DNA of 48,992 nucleotides, from the NCBI GenBank assembly GCA_047623555.1, contig JBLHMP010000019.1, forward strand, positions 1-48,992. The letters run 5' to 3'. The notes under the pieces are model-generated. The model saw nothing but the letters and a program-made list of their open reading frames with translations. It ran no database searches and had not been told where the DNA came from. The position numbers and the translations under genes were made by a program. Origin of the DNA: NORP181 sp047623555. GTDB lineage: Bacteria > Pseudomonadota > Alphaproteobacteria > Rhodobacterales > Rhodobacteraceae. Shown piece after piece: positions 26,473 to 38,152 of the stretch (position 1 is its first letter; every line of letters begins with the position of its first letter).

Positions 26473-26715
26473 TCAGCCCAGTTCTTCGGTCGAGGAGGCC
26501 TCGGATTTTTCGTCGCGCAGGCGGTGAATATGGGCGATGAAATACCGCATATGGGCATTGTCGACCGTGCGATACGCCTCGGATTTCCAGGCGTCAAAGG
26601 CGCTTTGATAGTCTGGGTACATGCCGACGATATGGATGTCGTTCACGTCTTTGAACGTGTTCTGGGACGGATCGATCAGTTCACCGCCAAAGACAAGGTG
26701 CAAACGTTGGGCCAT
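26473..26715 (-). CDS. DUF4170 domain protein
   Basis: An 80-residue cytoplasmic protein of the DUF4170 family (LHLVFGGEL, DIHIVGMYPDYQSAFDAWKS, HMRYFIAHIHRL). No biochemical function is known. AGGA lies 10 nt before the ATG. Its fixed place between cysQ and waaA suggests a link to lipopolysaccharide synthesis or its control, which is inference. Confidence 0.85.
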   Translation of the reverse strand: MAQRLHLVFGGELIDPSQNTFKDVNDIHIVGMYPDYQSAFDAWKSEAYRTVDNAHMRYFIAHIHRLRDEKSEASSTEELG

Positions 26716-26772
26716 AGGTGGCGTCCTTTCAGGTAAGAATATAGTGGCAAATTACGCCATGTGAGTCAGGGA

Positions 26773-27552
26773 TCAAGCCGGGCAAAGCGCCGCCAGGACC
26801 TGATTTTGTACCGCTTGGCCCCCGGCAATAACACCGTTCACCTTTGGGTGCGAGTTGTTGAATTTCAGCGCCTTACCGGTTTTGTCGGTACAGATCGCGC
26901 CGGCTTCGCGCAGGATCAGATCGCCGGCGGCAATGTCCCATTCCCAACACGGATGCAGGGTGATCATACCGTCAAACTGCCCCTGCGCGACCAGTGCCAT
27001 ACGGTAGGCCAGCGATGGGCGATGCGACCGGGTAAAGCCGGGCACCTCGCCAGACCAATGCTTCGGATCAAGATTGTGTTTGGTGGCCAGGATTTCGGCG
27101 TCATTTAGCACCGCCTGATCCGATGGGGTGATCGGTTCGCCGTTCAGGAACGCGCCTTTGCCAACGGCGGCGCTGTACATCAGGCCAAGCATCGGCAAAA
27201 ATATCACCCCGGCAATCACCACGCCCTGTTCGGCCACAGCAAGGGCATGCGCCCAGGTTTTCGCCCCGGCGATAAAGCTACGGGTGCCGTCGATGGGATC
27301 AACAATAAACACGCGGTCTTTGGTTAGCCGGGCGGTGCTGTCGTCGGTTTCCTCGGACAGCCAGCCGTAATCCGGGCGCGCCGATTGCAGCCGATCTTCG
27401 AGCATGGTGTTCACCGCCAGATCAGCCTCTGTCACGGGCCCGGCGCCATCGGCTTTGTCCCAGCTTTGCGCCGTCGGGCCGCTAAACCCGGTGGCAATGC
27501 GCCCGGCCTCAAGGGCGGCGTCGATCAGCAGCAGAAGGTCACGCTCCGGCAA
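26773..27552 (-). CDS. cysQ: Inositol-monophosphatase-family phosphatase, CysQ-like
   Basis: A 259-residue Mg2+-dependent phosphatase. Metal-site motifs: WLSEETDD, DPIDGTRSFIAG and WEWDIAAGDLIL. Subfamily resemblance is to CysQ, the 3'(2'),5'-bisphosphate nucleotidase that removes PAP from sulfate assimilation, though inositol-type substrates cannot be excluded. The start is TTG 27552 with GAAGGA 7 nt ahead; no in-frame ATG occurs for 49 codons. It overlaps pmbA by 14 nt, so it is likely coupled to it. Confidence 0.88.
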   Translation of the reverse strand: MPERDLLLLIDAALEAGRIATGFSGPTAQSWDKADGAGPVTEADLAVNTMLEDRLQSARPDYGWLSEETDDSTARLTKDRVFIVDPIDGTRSFIAGAKTWAHALAVAEQGVVIAGVIFLPMLGLMYSAAVGKGAFLNGEPITPSDQAVLNDAEILATKHNLDPKHWSGEVPGFTRSHRPSLAYRMALVAQGQFDGMITLHPCWEWDIAAGDLILREAGAICTDKTGKALKFNNSHPKVNGVIAGGQAVQNQVLAALCPA

Positions 27553-28885
27553 GGGACATTCCTTCGATCAACAGCGACGGCACGACGCGCGACAGATGGG
27601 TGCGGGCGTCATTGGCCGGGATGATCCGGCGCAGCATGTCGCGCAGATTGCCAGCGATGGTGCATTCGTTGACCGGCCCGGTGATTTCGCCGTTCTCGAC
27701 CCAGAACCCGGACGCACCACGGGAATAGTCGCCAGTTGTCGGGTTGATCGTGCTGCCGATCATCGACGTGACCAGCAGGCCAGTGCCCATATCGGCGATC
27801 AGATCGGCACGGCTGCGGTTGCCTTGGCTCAGGGACAGGTTCCAGTTGGCCGGTGACGGCGACGACGACGGCCCGCGCACCGCATTTGCGGTCGAGGTCA
27901 TGTCGAGCTGCCGCGCGCTCGCCAGATCCAGCGTCCAGCCGATTAAAATTCCGTTCTCAACGATGGCACGGCGTTGGGTTGGCAGGCCTTCGGCGTCAAA
28001 GGGGCGCGATCCGGACACGCGGGGGCGGTGTGGGTCTTCGATCAGGGACAGGTCATCGGGCAATACCGCCTCGCCGAGCGCGCCCTGCAACCACGATGAT
28101 CCGCGCGCGATAGAACTGCCGTTGCAGGCCGACAGCAGGTGGCCAATCAGGGATGATGAAATGCGCTCGTCAAACAGCACCGGATAGGTTCCGGTGGCGG
28201 GCTTGCGGGCATTCAGCCGCTCGATTGCGCGGTTCCCGGCGCTGGTGCCGATGTCGCTGGCAGATCGCAGATCGCTTTGAAAGCTGCGCATATCACCGTC
28301 ATAATCCCGCTCCATGCCGCTGCCGGTTCCGGCGATGGCAACACAGGATATAGAGCGGCTGGTCTGGGCGTACCCGGCAGAAAACCCGTTGGTTGCGGAC
28401 ATATGAAACTTTTGTGCGCCGTAAGCCGCGCTTGCCGACTGGACTTGCGAGACGCCGCTAACGGCCATACCGGCGGCTTCGGCCTCAGCCGCGCTCAGTT
28501 GCAGGGCGGCTGAGGCGGGTTCGTCCGTCGGGTCACAAAGCTCAAGCGCGTCGATGTCCCAATTGCGGGCCAATTGATCGGCATCGGCCAACCCGACATA
28601 GGGGTCTTCGGGGGCCTCGGCGGCCATTGCAACGGCGCGTTCTGCCATTGCGGCCATGGTTTCGGGACGTGTGTCTGAGGCTGAAACAATCGCCTGACGC
28701 TGGCCTAGCAACACCCGCAGGCCAATATCGGTGCCCTCGGCGCGTTCGGCCTGTTCCAGTTTCCCGTCGCGGACATCAATCGAAATCGATGTGCCCTGAA
28801 TTACGATGGCATCGGCGGTGTCGGCTCCGGCCGAACGCGCGGCATCCAGCAGGGCGTGGCTTATATCTGCAAGAGACTGTGTCAT
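27539..28885 (-). CDS. pmbA: Metallopeptidase-related protein PmbA/TldE
   Basis: A 448-residue member of the TldD/PmbA family. It lacks the HExxxH zinc motif of TldD and so is the non-catalytic partner type TldE/PmbA. Conserved parts include DVRDGKLEQAERAEGTDIGLRV, PVLFDERISSSLIGHLLSACNGSS and the C-terminal DYSRGASGFWVENGEI. TldD/TldE degrade peptides and toxins and mature some peptides; a tldD gene must lie elsewhere. A weak promoter (TTGCAG 28942-28937, 17 nt, TACCTC 28919-28914) lies upstream. First gene of the lipid A operon. Confidence 0.92.
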   Translation of the reverse strand: MTQSLADISHALLDAARSAGADTADAIVIQGTSISIDVRDGKLEQAERAEGTDIGLRVLLGQRQAIVSASDTRPETMAAMAERAVAMAAEAPEDPYVGLADADQLARNWDIDALELCDPTDEPASAALQLSAAEAEAAGMAVSGVSQVQSASAAYGAQKFHMSATNGFSAGYAQTSRSISCVAIAGTGSGMERDYDGDMRSFQSDLRSASDIGTSAGNRAIERLNARKPATGTYPVLFDERISSSLIGHLLSACNGSSIARGSSWLQGALGEAVLPDDLSLIEDPHRPRVSGSRPFDAEGLPTQRRAIVENGILIGWTLDLASARQLDMTSTANAVRGPSSSPSPANWNLSLSQGNRSRADLIADMGTGLLVTSMIGSTINPTTGDYSRGASGFWVENGEITGPVNECTIAGNLRDMLRRIIPANDARTHLSRVVPSLLIEGMSLAGA

Positions 28886-28953
28886 TTCCGCCTTTCAAAT
28901 TTTGTTCAGACCCGAGGTAGCCCGCTGTTGGGGTCCCTGCAAGGTCCACATGA

Positions 28954-28984
28954 AAAAGAGGGCCGTATCGCGCGGCCCCCTTTT
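28954..28984. terminator. Intrinsic terminator after the DUF2125 gene
   Basis: AAAAGAGGGCCG (28954-28965) pairs with CGGCCCCCTTTT (28973-28984) with one mismatch around a 7-nt loop. T-runs stand on both strands, so it can end transcription from the DUF2125 gene (minus strand) and in the other direction. Confidence 0.8.
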
Positions 28985-29031
28985 AGAGTTTTGACCCAAC
29001 GGGGTCGCGGGGAATTTCAAATTTCCCAGTT

Positions 29032-29052
29032 CGTTTTCTTTGAAAGAAAACG
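29032..29052. other. Perfect 10-bp palindrome with a 1-nt centre
   Basis: CGTTTTCTTT (29032-29041), G, AAAGAAAACG (29043-29052). As RNA it could fold only with a larger loop. It lies 20 nt after the DUF2125 stop, ahead of the terminator, and could be a 3' stability element or a protein-binding site. Confidence 0.4.
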
Positions 29053-29072
29053 GGTATTGCGGCATGGTTTGG

Positions 29073-30599
29073 TTATTTGATCCGCTGTCCGTTGGCGATG
29101 ATTTGGCCATTCGGCGTCATCTCTATTTTTGAAATCAACGTGTCTTCGCCTTCTCCGGGAACGGCCAGCATACCCATGCCCATGAGTGCGCCCATGACTT
29201 CCTGATCACCGATCAGACCCATGGCCACCAGCTTGTCCATCAGACCATTGACGCCAATCAATTTCAGATTAAGCGTCCCAGTTGGGGTCGGCATACCGTC
29301 GTAAGTCTCTAGGTCATTGTTATCAAAGGTGAAGTCCCCGGTGCCGGACAATTTTGCACCGGCGGCGGACACCAACAGATTGTTCAGCGTCAAAGCATGA
29401 AGCTCCGCAGGAGGGCCATCGGCTGTCATCATGATTTCTTCGATATTGGGAGCGAACATATCAACAAGGACACGCGCCTTGCCTTTGAGGTCAACCAGGA
29501 TGGTTGCCGGGTCGCGGGGCAAGGTGCCAGCCTGATCGAAAATGCTCCACAGCATGTCAGACATGGTGAAATTCTGCAGCGTCAGCGCAATTGCAAAATC
29601 CTGAAGCTCTTTTGTAACGTCCAAAGGAAGGTTCAGTTTTAGCCCGTATTTGGCGATGGCAAACGAGACCGGAAATGGCAGTTCGTTTGAGCTGATGGCC
29701 GTGGATACATCATTGACGCTGAAACCATAGGCCAGGTTGGTTTTGTCCATTGCGACCTGAAAGGCACCGCCTTGCGATGATCCATCTGCCGAAAAGCTCT
29801 CGTGATCATCAACACCTTTGAGGGTGTATGACCCAGCTCCAAAGCTAAATTTGCCGTCAAAGGCAAACCCGGCATTCAGCATGGCGCGCATGTCCGAACT
29901 GTCGATTACCCCCGGCATGACAAAATTGCTGGTAGAGGTCAGGTTTTCTGACTTACCCGACATTTCAAACGTTTCGTCACCATCAGGGTTGTTGACGGCA
30001 ATGTCATAGGTCAGTGAGCCAATGTTCATTGTTCCGGCAGAGGATTGCGTATCGGTGGTTGTCATCACGGTGTTACCGGCGATCTCATTCATGGCGAGTG
30101 AGACTTTGGCCATATCTGCGGGCTTTACCTCGCCGTCGATTTCGATTGAATCAAGAGAAACGCCAAGGCTTTTGGCCGAATAGTCATAGGTCACATTGCC
30201 GGGCTCGCCCGATACGACCATCACCAAACCGCTTTGCGTGTAATTCAGTTTGATTTTGGCATCTTCGTCGTCTTTGACCGTGACGTCGATTGTAACGACC
30301 TGCGACTCTGGGACCGTGATATTAACCGTGCCATCGCCGTTTTCAATCAACGACATTTCGTTGGATGTTATCGAAATGGTCACGTCTTCGTCAGGTATAG
30401 CAATCGTGTATCCCACGTCGCTGATTTTCAGCGTTTTACCCGACATCGTTTGGGTGCCGGTCATTTCGTATCCCATATCGGATATATAGGACTGCCAGTC
30501 CGACCAGACATCTTTTGCCGTTAAATCGGCCAATGCGCTCTGAGATGAAAATGCCAATATGAGCGCAGCACAGCCCGCGCGCGTGAAATGAACAGACAT
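29073..30599 (-). CDS. DUF2125 domain protein, exported
   Basis: A 508-residue exported, Thr/Ser/Asp-rich, beta-rich protein. Residues 1-24 form a signal peptide (SALA end). The DUF2125 signature region includes DVWSDWQSY, GYEMTGTQTMSGKTLKISDV and NGDGTVNITV. It resembles long beta-stranded periplasmic or AsmA-like proteins; function unknown. An in-frame TTG lies 5 codons upstream, but GGAAGG lies 7 nt before ATG 30599, which fixes the start. Single gene, followed by the terminator at 28954-28984. Confidence 0.88.
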   Translation of the reverse strand: MSVHFTRAGCAALILAFSSQSALADLTAKDVWSDWQSYISDMGYEMTGTQTMSGKTLKISDVGYTIAIPDEDVTISITSNEMSLIENGDGTVNITVPESQVVTIDVTVKDDEDAKIKLNYTQSGLVMVVSGEPGNVTYDYSAKSLGVSLDSIEIDGEVKPADMAKVSLAMNEIAGNTVMTTTDTQSSAGTMNIGSLTYDIAVNNPDGDETFEMSGKSENLTSTSNFVMPGVIDSSDMRAMLNAGFAFDGKFSFGAGSYTLKGVDDHESFSADGSSQGGAFQVAMDKTNLAYGFSVNDVSTAISSNELPFPVSFAIAKYGLKLNLPLDVTKELQDFAIALTLQNFTMSDMLWSIFDQAGTLPRDPATILVDLKGKARVLVDMFAPNIEEIMMTADGPPAELHALTLNNLLVSAAGAKLSGTGDFTFDNNDLETYDGMPTPTGTLNLKLIGVNGLMDKLVAMGLIGDQEVMGALMGMGMLAVPGEGEDTLISKIEMTPNGQIIANGQRIK

Positions 30600-30655
30600 T
30601 TGAAAACCTTCCAATTATTTATGGCGCTATCGTCATCCTTGGGGATGCGGGCGTC

Positions 30656-30684
30656 AAGGGGTAAGGGCTGGACCCTTTCCCCTT
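30656..30684. other. Hairpin in the intergenic region ahead of the SDR gene
   Basis: AAGGGGTAAGGG (30656-30667) pairs with CCCTTTCCCCTT (30673-30684) with a single mismatch and a 5-nt loop. No T-run follows, and it lies 44 nt before the SDR ATG and 56 nt behind the divergent DUF2125 start. It may be a leader structure or an operator. Confidence 0.45.
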
Positions 30685-30728
30685 AGGGCAGTACCACAGA
30701 GCCAAATAACCTAGCAAAGGCCAAGCAC

Positions 30729-31478
30729 ATGGATATGACCTCAAAAACCGTCCTGATTACCGGGGCCAGCCGTGGAATCGGCGGAGAGGCGGCCCGGGTT
30801 TTTGCCGCAGTCGGGGCCAATGTTGTCCTATTGGCCCGCAGCAAGGACAGCCTGCAGGCGCGTGCGGATGAAATCGGCAATAAGGCGCTGGCCCTGGCGG
30901 GCGACGTGTCCAGCTATGGCGACATGCAGGCGGCGGTTCAGGCCTGCGTTGATACATTTGGTGGGCTGGACGTGCTGATCGGCAATGCCGGGGTGATCGA
31001 ACCCATCTCCCGCATGGCCACGGCTGATCCCGAAGGCTGGGCACAGGCCATCGACATCAACCTCAAAGGCGTTTTCTATGGCATGCGGGCGGCCCTTCCG
31101 GTCATGCACAAGGCTGGAGGCGGCACAATTCTGACGGTCAGTTCTGGTGCGGCACATGGTCCGATCGAAGGCTGGAGCCACTATTGCGCCTCCAAAGCTG
31201 GGGCGGCGATGCTGACCAGCTCATTGGATCAAGAAGAGCGTGAAAACGGTATTCGCGCCATGGGCCTGTCGCCGGGCACCGTGGCGACGCAAATGCAACG
31301 CGATATCAAGTCATCGGGCATCAACCGGATTAGCGAAATGGCATGGGAGGATCACGTGCCCGCCGATTGGCCCGCCCGCGCATTGCTGTGGATGTGTTCG
31401 CCCGATGCCGATGAATATGTCGGCAGCGAAATAAGTCTGCGCGACGAGGTCATTTTAGGCCGGGTTGGGTTACAGTGA
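30729..31478 (+). CDS. Short-chain dehydrogenase/reductase (SDR)
   Basis: A 249-residue classical SDR. The cofactor motif TGASRGIG spans 11-18; NAG is at 86-88; the catalytic Ser is at about 138-139, Tyr 152 and Lys 156 (YCASK). ARS after the second strand suggests NADP(H) preference. Substrate unknown. ATG 30729 or the ATG two codons later may be used. Its stop overlaps the GTG of the crotonase-fold gene, so the pair is likely one operon, perhaps in acyl-CoA or 3-oxoacyl metabolism. Confidence 0.9.
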   Translation: MDMTSKTVLITGASRGIGGEAARVFAAVGANVVLLARSKDSLQARADEIGNKALALAGDVSSYGDMQAAVQACVDTFGGLDVLIGNAGVIEPISRMATADPEGWAQAIDINLKGVFYGMRAALPVMHKAGGGTILTVSSGAAHGPIEGWSHYCASKAGAAMLTSSLDQEERENGIRAMGLSPGTVATQMQRDIKSSGINRISEMAWEDHVPADWPARALLWMCSPDADEYVGSEISLRDEVILGRVGLQ

Positions 31479-32107
31479 TTGAGACTGGCGTGATCGAACT
31501 GACGCAACAGGATGGGCTGTGGATCATCACGATCAACCGCCCGGATAAGGCCAACTCGCTGACGGGCGCGATGTTGGCCGAACTGGTTGATATTGTGGAA
31601 CGCGCAGGGCCCGCCCGGGCGCTGATCCTGACCGGTGTCGGCAAGGTGTTTAGCGCTGGTGCCGATTTTGACGAGGTCCAGAACGCCGGTCTGGCCAAAT
31701 CTGATCTGTGGGAACGTCTGTCCGGTGCCATCGCCAATTTGCCGGGGCTGACCATCGCCGCGTTAAACGGCACATTGGCCGGTGGGGCCAACGGTATGGC
31801 GCTGGCCTGTGATCTGCGCATCGCGGTGCCGACGGCGAAATTCTTTTATCCGGTGATGAAGCTTGGCTATCTGCCGCAACCTTCTGATCCGGCGCGTATG
31901 GCCAGGCTGATCGGCCCTGCCCGAACCAAGATCATCTTGATGAGTGGGCAAAAACTGTTGGCCGACGAGGCCTATCAGTTTGGTCTGATTGACCGCATAG
32001 TTACCCCCGAAGATTTGATGAAAGTGGCGCGCGAGTTGACCGAACACACCTGCGCCGCAAAACCCGAAATCGCCGCCGAAATCGCGCGATTGTGTAACGG
32101 CGGCTAG
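31475..32107 (+). CDS. Crotonase-fold (enoyl-CoA hydratase/isomerase family) protein
   Basis: A 210-residue crotonase superfamily member, shorter than the usual 255-260. The oxyanion-hole segments FSAGADFDE (59-67) and LAGGANGMALACD (101-113) are there. Canonical hydratase Glu144 aligns with G107 and Glu164 with V127 (FFYPVMKLGYLP), so a simple hydratase reaction is unlikely. It might be an isomerase, a hydrolase or another acyl-CoA enzyme. The GTG start at 31475 overlaps the SDR TGA. Confidence 0.85.
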   Translation: MIETGVIELTQQDGLWIITINRPDKANSLTGAMLAELVDIVERAGPARALILTGVGKVFSAGADFDEVQNAGLAKSDLWERLSGAIANLPGLTIAALNGTLAGGANGMALACDLRIAVPTAKFFYPVMKLGYLPQPSDPARMARLIGPARTKIILMSGQKLLADEAYQFGLIDRIVTPEDLMKVARELTEHTCAAKPEIAAEIARLCNGG

Positions 32108-32117
32108 GTGAATTAGC

Positions 32118-33320
32118 ATGACAAACCCAACGGCAATCATAATCGGCTCAGGCCCGGCCGGACTCATGGCGGCACAGGAACTGGCACAGGCGGGATGCGC
32201 TGTGACAGTGATCGAGGCAAAGCCATCGATCGGGCGCAAATTGCTGATGGCCGGGAAATCCGGGCTGAACCTGACCAAAGCCGAGGGCTTGCCAACCTTG
32301 CTAAACGCCTATGACGAGGCCGCGACATGGCTCACTCCGATGATCACCGCGTTTGATTCCGATGCCGTGCGTCAATGGGCCGAAGGCTTGGGCCAAAAAA
32401 CATTCACCGGGACAACCGGGCGGGTGTTTCCGGTCGCGATGAAGGCCTCGCCGCTGTTGCGGGCGTGGTTAACACGGCTGGATGAGTTGGGCGTAACGTC
32501 CCGCACTGGCTGGCGTTGGATTGGCTGGGACAATGGCAAACTGGCATTTGACACGCCTGAGGGGCCACAGACCATTGACGCAGATGTCACGGTTTTGGCG
32601 CTGGGCGGATCCAGTTGGTCCCGGCTTGGCTCTGACGGGGTTTGGGCCTCGGTTTTGGCCGAAAAGGGTGTTGATCTGGCGACGTTTGCGCCTGCCAACG
32701 CCGGGCTGGTCGTGAACTGGTCTGACTATATGAAACCGGCAATGGGCCAGCCACTGAAAGGCGTCGCGTTCAAGGCTGGGTCATCGGTTTCGCGCGGCGA
32801 AGCGGTGATTTCAACACGCGGGCTTGAGGGCGGTGGCATCTATTCGATCAGCAAAGCGGTGCGACAGGGCAACGACCTAAGCGTTGATTTATTGCCGGAC
32901 GTGACCGTGGATGATCTGGCTAAACGCCTGTCGCGGCCTCGTGGCAAATCAAGCTGGGCTAATCACCTGCGTAAAACGCTGAAACTGGGTGCTGCACGCA
33001 CGGCGCTGTTGCAAGAATTCGGCCGCCCTTTGCCGCAAACGCCCGACGCGCTGGCACGGCTTATCAAATCGCTGCCAATCACCCACGGTGGCCTGCGACC
33101 CTTGGACGAAGCGATCTCAACTGCGGGGGGCATCAAACAGTCAGCGGTGGACAGTGGCCTGATGTTGACCGAACTGCCGGGCGTATTCTGTGCTGGTGAA
33201 ATGCTCGACTGGGAGGCCCCAACAGGCGGCTATTTGCTGACCGCCTGTCTGGCGACCGGCAAAACAGCCGGTCACGCAGCCGCGCAATGGGCCAAGGATG
33301 CAACCACGCCCAAAGTATAG
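32118..33320 (+). CDS. HI0933-like FAD-dependent oxidoreductase
   Basis: A 400-residue flavoprotein with the Rossmann motif IIGSGPAGLMAAQEL (8-22), the SIGRKLLMAGKSGLNLTKAEG block, VTVLALGGSSWSRLGSDG and the C-terminal FAD segment GVFCAGEMLDWEAPTGGYLLTAC. It belongs to the HI0933/YhiN-like branch with the inserted domain found in these proteins. Substrate and physiological role are unknown. It starts 10 nt after the crotonase gene and a copy of the dispersed hairpin repeat starts 1 nt after its stop. Confidence 0.88.
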   Translation: MTNPTAIIIGSGPAGLMAAQELAQAGCAVTVIEAKPSIGRKLLMAGKSGLNLTKAEGLPTLLNAYDEAATWLTPMITAFDSDAVRQWAEGLGQKTFTGTTGRVFPVAMKASPLLRAWLTRLDELGVTSRTGWRWIGWDNGKLAFDTPEGPQTIDADVTVLALGGSSWSRLGSDGVWASVLAEKGVDLATFAPANAGLVVNWSDYMKPAMGQPLKGVAFKAGSSVSRGEAVISTRGLEGGGIYSISKAVRQGNDLSVDLLPDVTVDDLAKRLSRPRGKSSWANHLRKTLKLGAARTALLQEFGRPLPQTPDALARLIKSLPITHGGLRPLDEAISTAGGIKQSAVDSGLMLTELPGVFCAGEMLDWEAPTGGYLLTACLATGKTAGHAAAQWAKDATTPKV

Positions 33321-33321
33321 T

Positions 33322-33344
33322 GTAGGGTGGGTGAAAACCCACGC
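33322..33344 (+). repeat. Dispersed hairpin repeat, copy 1
   Basis: This 23-nt unit begins GTAGGGTGGGTG and continues AAAACCCACGC. GTGGGT pairs with ACCCAC across a short A-rich loop. It is identical, in reverse orientation, to 40750-40772. It sits between the convergent flavoprotein and GST genes. Confidence 0.85.
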
Positions 33345-33350
33345 TTACCC

Positions 33351-33941
33351 TCAGTTGGCGTTTGCCAAAGCACGTTTATAGGCATCCCGATCGCGCATTG
33401 TTTTAGCGTAGTCCAGCACCACCTGATTTTCGACCGGGAACTTGGCCGAGTGCGCCCAATTCAGGCAATGGGTAAACAGGATATCGGCAATCGTCATTTG
33501 GTCACCGACCAAATACGGGCCATCAATCCGCTTTTCCAACTGTTCCAGATTGCGGGCAAATTCCCACTGCAGGCTTTTCTTAACTTCGGGCACCCGGTGC
33601 TCTTCGGGCAACGCAAAACTATGACGTGCGGCGGTCCACAGAACTGCGTCAAACTCGTCTTGCAACAAACACAGCATCGAATTCATCTGTGCGCGCTGAA
33701 TGCTGCCAAAGGGATAGGTCAGTTGTCCGTGTTTGTCTGACAGATAGGTCATAATCGCCACGGAATCGGTGATGATATCGTCACCATCCTGCAAGACAGG
33801 CACTTTGCCCGATGGATTCACCGCGCGAATGGCGTCGCTTTGGGGCTTGGCTTTGATCAGTTCATAAGGCTGACCCAGCTCTTCCAGTGTCCAGAGAACG
33901 CGAAGGGCTCGGGTGGGAACTAGTCCGTAAACTTTGTACAT
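33351..33941 (-). CDS. Glutathione S-transferase family protein
   Basis: A 196-residue GST. The thioredoxin-fold N-terminal domain (about 1-75) has MYKVYG, the cis-Pro loop NPSGKVPVL and the glutathione-gamma-glutamyl contact DSVAIMTYL; a helical C-terminal domain follows (FARNLEQLEKRID, YLVGDQMTIADI). The catalytic residue class cannot be settled. It is single, with no close same-strand partner downstream. Confidence 0.9.
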   Translation of the reverse strand: MYKVYGLVPTRALRVLWTLEELGQPYELIKAKPQSDAIRAVNPSGKVPVLQDGDDIITDSVAIMTYLSDKHGQLTYPFGSIQRAQMNSMLCLLQDEFDAVLWTAARHSFALPEEHRVPEVKKSLQWEFARNLEQLEKRIDGPYLVGDQMTIADILFTHCLNWAHSAKFPVENQVVLDYAKTMRDRDAYKRALANAN

Positions 33942-34009
33942 GGGATGTCCTTGTGGATGTATAGGTTGTCGGCAGGTTTGACAGAGCGACAGGTAACGTC
34001 AAGGGTTGA

Positions 34010-35038
34010 TCAGCGCGGACGCGCCAGCATTGCCAGCCGGATCAACGCGCGTTCCATCACCGCCATCGCCGGAGCGGTCTGCCCGGCAGAGCGCAGCAAC
34101 AGGTCGGTATCGGTCAACACCGTCAGCGCAGTTTCAAGCCGCGCAGGTCCCCATGCGCTGGCCTGCCGCACAATCCGGTCGCGGCGCTGGCCAAACACTG
34201 GCGGGCGCAATCGTCCAACACCTGCGCTGGCCCCGCCGGGGTCTGACGCCGCAGTATACAGCGTGCGAAAATGCCGGGTTGCGCCGATGCATAGCGACAC
34301 CGCGTTGGTGCCTTGCGCCTGAAGCCGCCGGATCAACGGGCCGATTTCGCCGCTGCGGGCTTCGGCGACGACATTAAGCACATTGTCCAGCGATGCCTCG
34401 GTTGAGGCAGGGGCACAGGCGTCTATATCGTCGATGCTCAGAGCGTCAGAGTCGCTCAGCTTATAGAGCGATATCTTCTCAACGGTGCGGGCAAAATCCC
34501 CCGGTCCAATCTCGTTGGCCAGATCGACAAGGGCGCTCATGGCGTCGGCGGGCACATTGCGCAGACCAGCCTCTGTTAGAATGCGTTCGATTTCGGCGCG
34601 CGAAGGCGGGTCGTCGTAAATGCCAACAGCATAGGCGTTGCGGTGGCCTTCAAACGCTTTGCGTAGTTTTGAAGTGGCCTTGAGGCCGCCCGCCGTGACG
34701 ATGATCTGGGCATCGCCCGCTTGCCATTCCTTTAGTGCTGGCAAAATCAGCGGCGCGGCAGCGTCGGTCGTTTCTTCGACAAACACCGCGCGCTGGCCGG
34801 GGAAAAACCCAACGGCTTTGATCGCATCAAGCAGCGCGGCAGGGTCTTTGCGCAGATCAGCGCCGGACATCCGGGTCAGGCGCATTTCTTCGTCGGCGGT
34901 TTTTCCCAACAATGCGGCCAGAACCTGCTGGCGTTTGATCGCAACCCGCATTGCGTCGCCGCCATAGATCAACAGGCCGGTGCTGTCCGGGTTGGGTTTG
35001 GCGAAATAACCGGGCGCGTCGCGGGGGCTTAGTTTCAT
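34010..35038 (-). CDS. holA: DNA polymerase III subunit delta
   Basis: Clamp-loader subunit of 342 residues that opens the beta clamp. N-terminal AAA+-like domain (about 15-140), second domain and C-terminal collar domain are recognised from LLIYGGD, TEEMRLTR-like TADEEMRLTR, GDFARTVEKISLYK and LIRRLQAQGTNAVSLCIGATRHFRTLY. As in the family it lacks an ATP-binding motif. Its ATG overlaps the lptE stop as ATGA. Fourth gene of DUF3576-leuS-lptE-holA. Confidence 0.9.
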   Translation of the reverse strand: MKLSPRDAPGYFAKPNPDSTGLLIYGGDAMRVAIKRQQVLAALLGKTADEEMRLTRMSGADLRKDPAALLDAIKAVGFFPGQRAVFVEETTDAAAPLILPALKEWQAGDAQIIVTAGGLKATSKLRKAFEGHRNAYAVGIYDDPPSRAEIERILTEAGLRNVPADAMSALVDLANEIGPGDFARTVEKISLYKLSDSDALSIDDIDACAPASTEASLDNVLNVVAEARSGEIGPLIRRLQAQGTNAVSLCIGATRHFRTLYTAASDPGGASAGVGRLRPPVFGQRRDRIVRQASAWGPARLETALTVLTDTDLLLRSAGQTAPAMAVMERALIRLAMLARPR

Positions 35039-35512
35039 TCCGGTATCTTGACGCTAGAATACAGCCGGATGGCGATCTGGTCGGCCAGGATAGTCATCAG
35101 CCGCGCATAGGCATCACGTTCTGAGGCCAGCGTTTCAACGGTTGTGCCAGTGGCGGAATAGCCGGTGAAATTATCAACCTCGCCCGAGGCAACAATGGCG
35201 TCAGTATCGGCTTTGCGCAGGGTATAGGCCACTTCGCCGAAAATGCTGTACCGGGTGATGTCACCCTCGGCAGTGATCGCCTGACCCTGCGTTTCGGTTA
35301 ACAATTTATAGGACAGACGATAAATCGGCCCCTTGGTCTGACCCAGTATTTGCTCCAGATCGCGCACAAGCAAATAGCTGTCTGTGTCGACGGGTTCGTC
35401 AATCAACACCCGCCCGCGCAGTTCGGTTGCGGTTCCGTCCGGGCCATAGACCGGCGTAAACCCGCAGGCGGCAAGCGCCACAGCTGCGGGCAGGAGCAAT
35501 AAGAAGCGGCGG

Positions 35513-35526
<14 letters not shown>
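35035..35526 (-). CDS. lptE: LPS-assembly lipoprotein LptE
   Basis: A 163-residue outer-membrane lipoprotein that plugs LptD and guides lipopolysaccharide to the surface. The signal peptide ends with lipobox LAAC (C21), followed by GFTPVYGP. The mature part shows the LptE pattern YRLSYKLLTETQGQAITAEGD in parts and the C-terminal amphipathic helix ADQIAIRLYS. It overlaps the leuS end by 14 nt. Confidence 0.88.
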
Positions 35527-38113
<2,587 letters not shown>

Positions 38114-38152
38114 GGGTATTATGGTCCTGTAATTGAAAACGCCGGGACACAA

